From the NCBI GenBank assembly GCA_003162235.1, contig PMMN01000075.1, positions 63,684 through 72,208 on the forward strand: a DNA stretch of 8,525 nucleotides, in the 5' to 3' direction. The translations under genes were made by a program, and so were the position numbers. This document shows positions 7,129 to 8,525 of this stretch, piece by piece (positions within the stretch are counted from its first letter, which is position 1; each line of letters starts with the position of its first letter). Below the pieces are notes generated by a model. That model made no database searches, was not told where the DNA came from, and saw only the letters and a list, made by a program, of their open reading frames with translations. This DNA is from Actinomycetota bacterium (lineage in GTDB: Bacteria > Actinomycetota > Thermoleophilia > Gaiellales > Gaiellaceae).

Positions 7129-8525
7129 ATGGCCTCGCGTTCTCGAGCGAGCAATCTGGGCCGTCTCTCCGAGATCGCCCAGGTGGCTGTGCGTCACGGC
7201 TTCGGCTACCTGCTCGCCCGCCACCACTTGAGCGATCTGATTCCGGGGCACCGGCGCCTGCGCTTGGGGGAGATAACCGCAACCTCTGAGCGGGGTCGCC
7301 ACCTGCGCGCCATGCTCGAGGAACTGGGACCGACCTTCGTCAAGTTCGGTCAGCTGCTGTCGATGCGTCCGGATATCCTGCCACCGGACGTGATCGCCGA
7401 GCTGCGCGGACTTCAAGACGACGTCCGCCCCTTTGCCTCCAGCGACGCGCAACGGGTCATTCAGCAGGATCTCGACCAGTCCCTCGAACGGCTATTCCTG
7501 GAGTTCGACGAGACGCCGATCGCCGCCGCTTCGATCGGGCAGGTGCACCGGGCGGTGCTCCCGAACGGCCACGTGGTTGCGGTCAAGGTGCAGCGCCCCG
7601 GCGCGCCCGAGCAGATCGAGGCCGACCTGGCGCTCCTGTACCAGCTCGCCCGCATCATCAAGGAGCGGGTGCGGGCGCTCGACTTCGTCGATGTGCGCGC
7701 GATCGTGGACGAGTTCTCGCGCTCGATCCGCCGCGAGCTCGACTATCACCAGGAAGGGCGGAATGCCGACAAACTCCGACGTCAGTTCGCCGCCAACCCG
7801 CACGTCCGCGTCCCGCACGTCTATTGGACCTACACCAGGGCACACGTGCTCACGCTCGAGTTCCTGGAAGGAACCAAGCTGGCCGACCTCGACGAACAGC
7901 TCTCGAGCGACGATCGTCGCCGGCTGGCGACGAGGGTTGCCAAGACCTGGATGGAGATGATCTTCAAACACGGCGTCTTTCACGGCGATCCGCACCCGGC
8001 CAACGTCTTCGTGCTCGGAAGTCCGGACGAGATCGGACTCGTCGACTTCGGACTGGTCGGGCGCCTCTCCGACGAGGACATGGGCGGGCTCACCCGTCTC
8101 TTCATCGACGCCGCCACCGAGAACGTCGACGCCCTGCCGCAGCGGCTCTACGACCTCGGTGTGCGCTGCCCTCCCGACCGCGAGCAGGAGTTCGCGCTCG
8201 AGCTGCACGAGGGCTACTACCGCTACCACGGAGCGAGCCTGGCCGAGATCGATCCCCTGCAGGTGATCCGCGAGACCTTCTCGATGATCTACTCGCTAAA
8301 CCTGAGGTTGCCGACGCGCTTTCTGATCCTCGACAAGGCGCTGGCGACACTGGCCGCGGTGGGAGTGGAGTTGACTCCCGACTTCAATGTCTTCGAGATC
8401 GCTAAGCCTTACGCCCGCGATCTCGTGCGCGATCGCTTCAGCCCGGAGCGAGTGCTGCGGCGCGCGCGCCGCGACGGTGTCGAGTTGGTGAGGGTTGGGC
8501 GTGAGTTGCCCACGCTCCTGCACGG
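7129..8525 (+). CDS. UbiB/AarF/ABC1 family atypical kinase, cut by the right edge
   Basis: This family of protein-kinase-like ATPases supports isoprenoid quinone synthesis or lipid homeostasis; in a high-GC Gram-positive the quinone would most likely be menaquinone. The 465 visible residues contain the family signatures in order: KFGQ of the KxGQ motif (72-75), the alanine-rich nucleotide loop AAASIGQVH (132-140), VAVKVQRP with Lys153, the ExD motif in RELDY (Glu203, Asp205), the catalytic loop HGDPHPAN (285-292, Asp287 and Asn292) and the metal-binding VDFG (305-308, Asp306). No disabling change is seen, so the ATPase should be intact. The C-terminal membrane segment common in the family is not reached before the window ends. 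The ATG at 7129 is the only normal start in the frame after the in-frame stop at 7042, but the preceding 24 bases are pyrimidine-rich with no Shine-Dalgarno sequence. The gene follows the DUF2156 gene by 46 bases on the same strand, so an operon is possible unless the stem-loop at 7073-7103 ends transcription. Confidence 0.93.
   Translation, partial: MASRSRASNLGRLSEIAQVAVRHGFGYLLARHHLSDLIPGHRRLRLGEITATSERGRHLRAMLEELGPTFVKFGQLLSMRPDILPPDVIAELRGLQDDVRPFASSDAQRVIQQDLDQSLERLFLEFDETPIAAASIGQVHRAVLPNGHVVAVKVQRPGAPEQIEADLALLYQLARIIKERVRALDFVDVRAIVDEFSRSIRRELDYHQEGRNADKLRRQFAANPHVRVPHVYWTYTRAHVLTLEFLEGTKLADLDEQLSSDDRRRLATRVAKTWMEMIFKHGVFHGDPHPANVFVLGSPDEIGLVDFGLVGRLSDEDMGGLTRLFIDAATENVDALPQRLYDLGVRCPPDREQEFALELHEGYYRYHGASLAEIDPLQVIRETFSMIYSLNLRLPTRFLILDKALATLAAVGVELTPDFNVFEIAKPYARDLVRDRFSPERVLRRARRDGVELVRVGRELPTLLH

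Noticed and set aside
7492..8229. Open frame of 245 codons on the - strand opposite the UbiB-like gene
   Set aside because: The + strand carries all UbiB motifs over the same bases; the antisense product shows no recognisable pattern.

Overview
This is a GC-rich window (about two thirds G+C by eye) with six complete or nearly complete genes and one gene cut by the right edge. All lie on the + strand with little non-coding space. The content looks like a high-GC Gram-positive bacterium. The SecF half carries a GYS-x-YDT motif and the SecD half a large P1-domain insertion, both of which I associate with Actinobacteria. A fused SecDF, a phasin-like small protein and GTG starts would suit a deep actinobacterial class such as Thermoleophilia. 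That assignment is inferred from the proteins, not proven.

Layout. (1) Left edge to 732: an unrecognised protein with two membrane helices and an external, probably all-beta domain; its frame is open at the left edge. (2) 822-1946: tgt, the tRNA-guanine transglycosylase of queuosine tRNA modification. (3) 1947-2102: a 156-base gap with a perfect 7-bp inverted repeat and possible promoter elements. (4) 2103-2426: yajC. (5) 2440-5112: secD and secF fused in one 890-residue frame. (6) 5096-5440: a small coiled-coil protein resembling phasin-type proteins, overlapping the end of secDF. (7) 5508-7082: a membrane protein with a C-terminal aminoacyl-phosphatidylglycerol synthase (DUF2156) domain. 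(8) 7129 to the right edge: a UbiB/AarF/ABC1 atypical kinase, missing only its C-terminus.

How they fit together. tgt-yajC-secD-secF is a widely conserved bacterial gene order. YajC and SecDF form the accessory complex of the SecYEG translocon, and SecDF uses the proton gradient to pull secreted proteins out of the membrane. The phasin-like gene is tightly coupled to secDF. The last two genes also act at the membrane: one probably adds an amino acid to phosphatidylglycerol, the other belongs to a family linked to isoprenoid-quinone and lipid homeostasis. The window therefore reads as a tRNA-modification gene followed by a cell-envelope cluster.

I found no RNA genes, CRISPR arrays, insertion sequences or phage genes, and no clearly new system. 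The best leads are the palindrome and promoter arrangement before yajC, the SecDF fusion with a lone cysteine pair in its P1 insertion, the phasin-like gene joined to secDF, a stem-loop over the stop codon at 7080, and unusual residues in Tgt.
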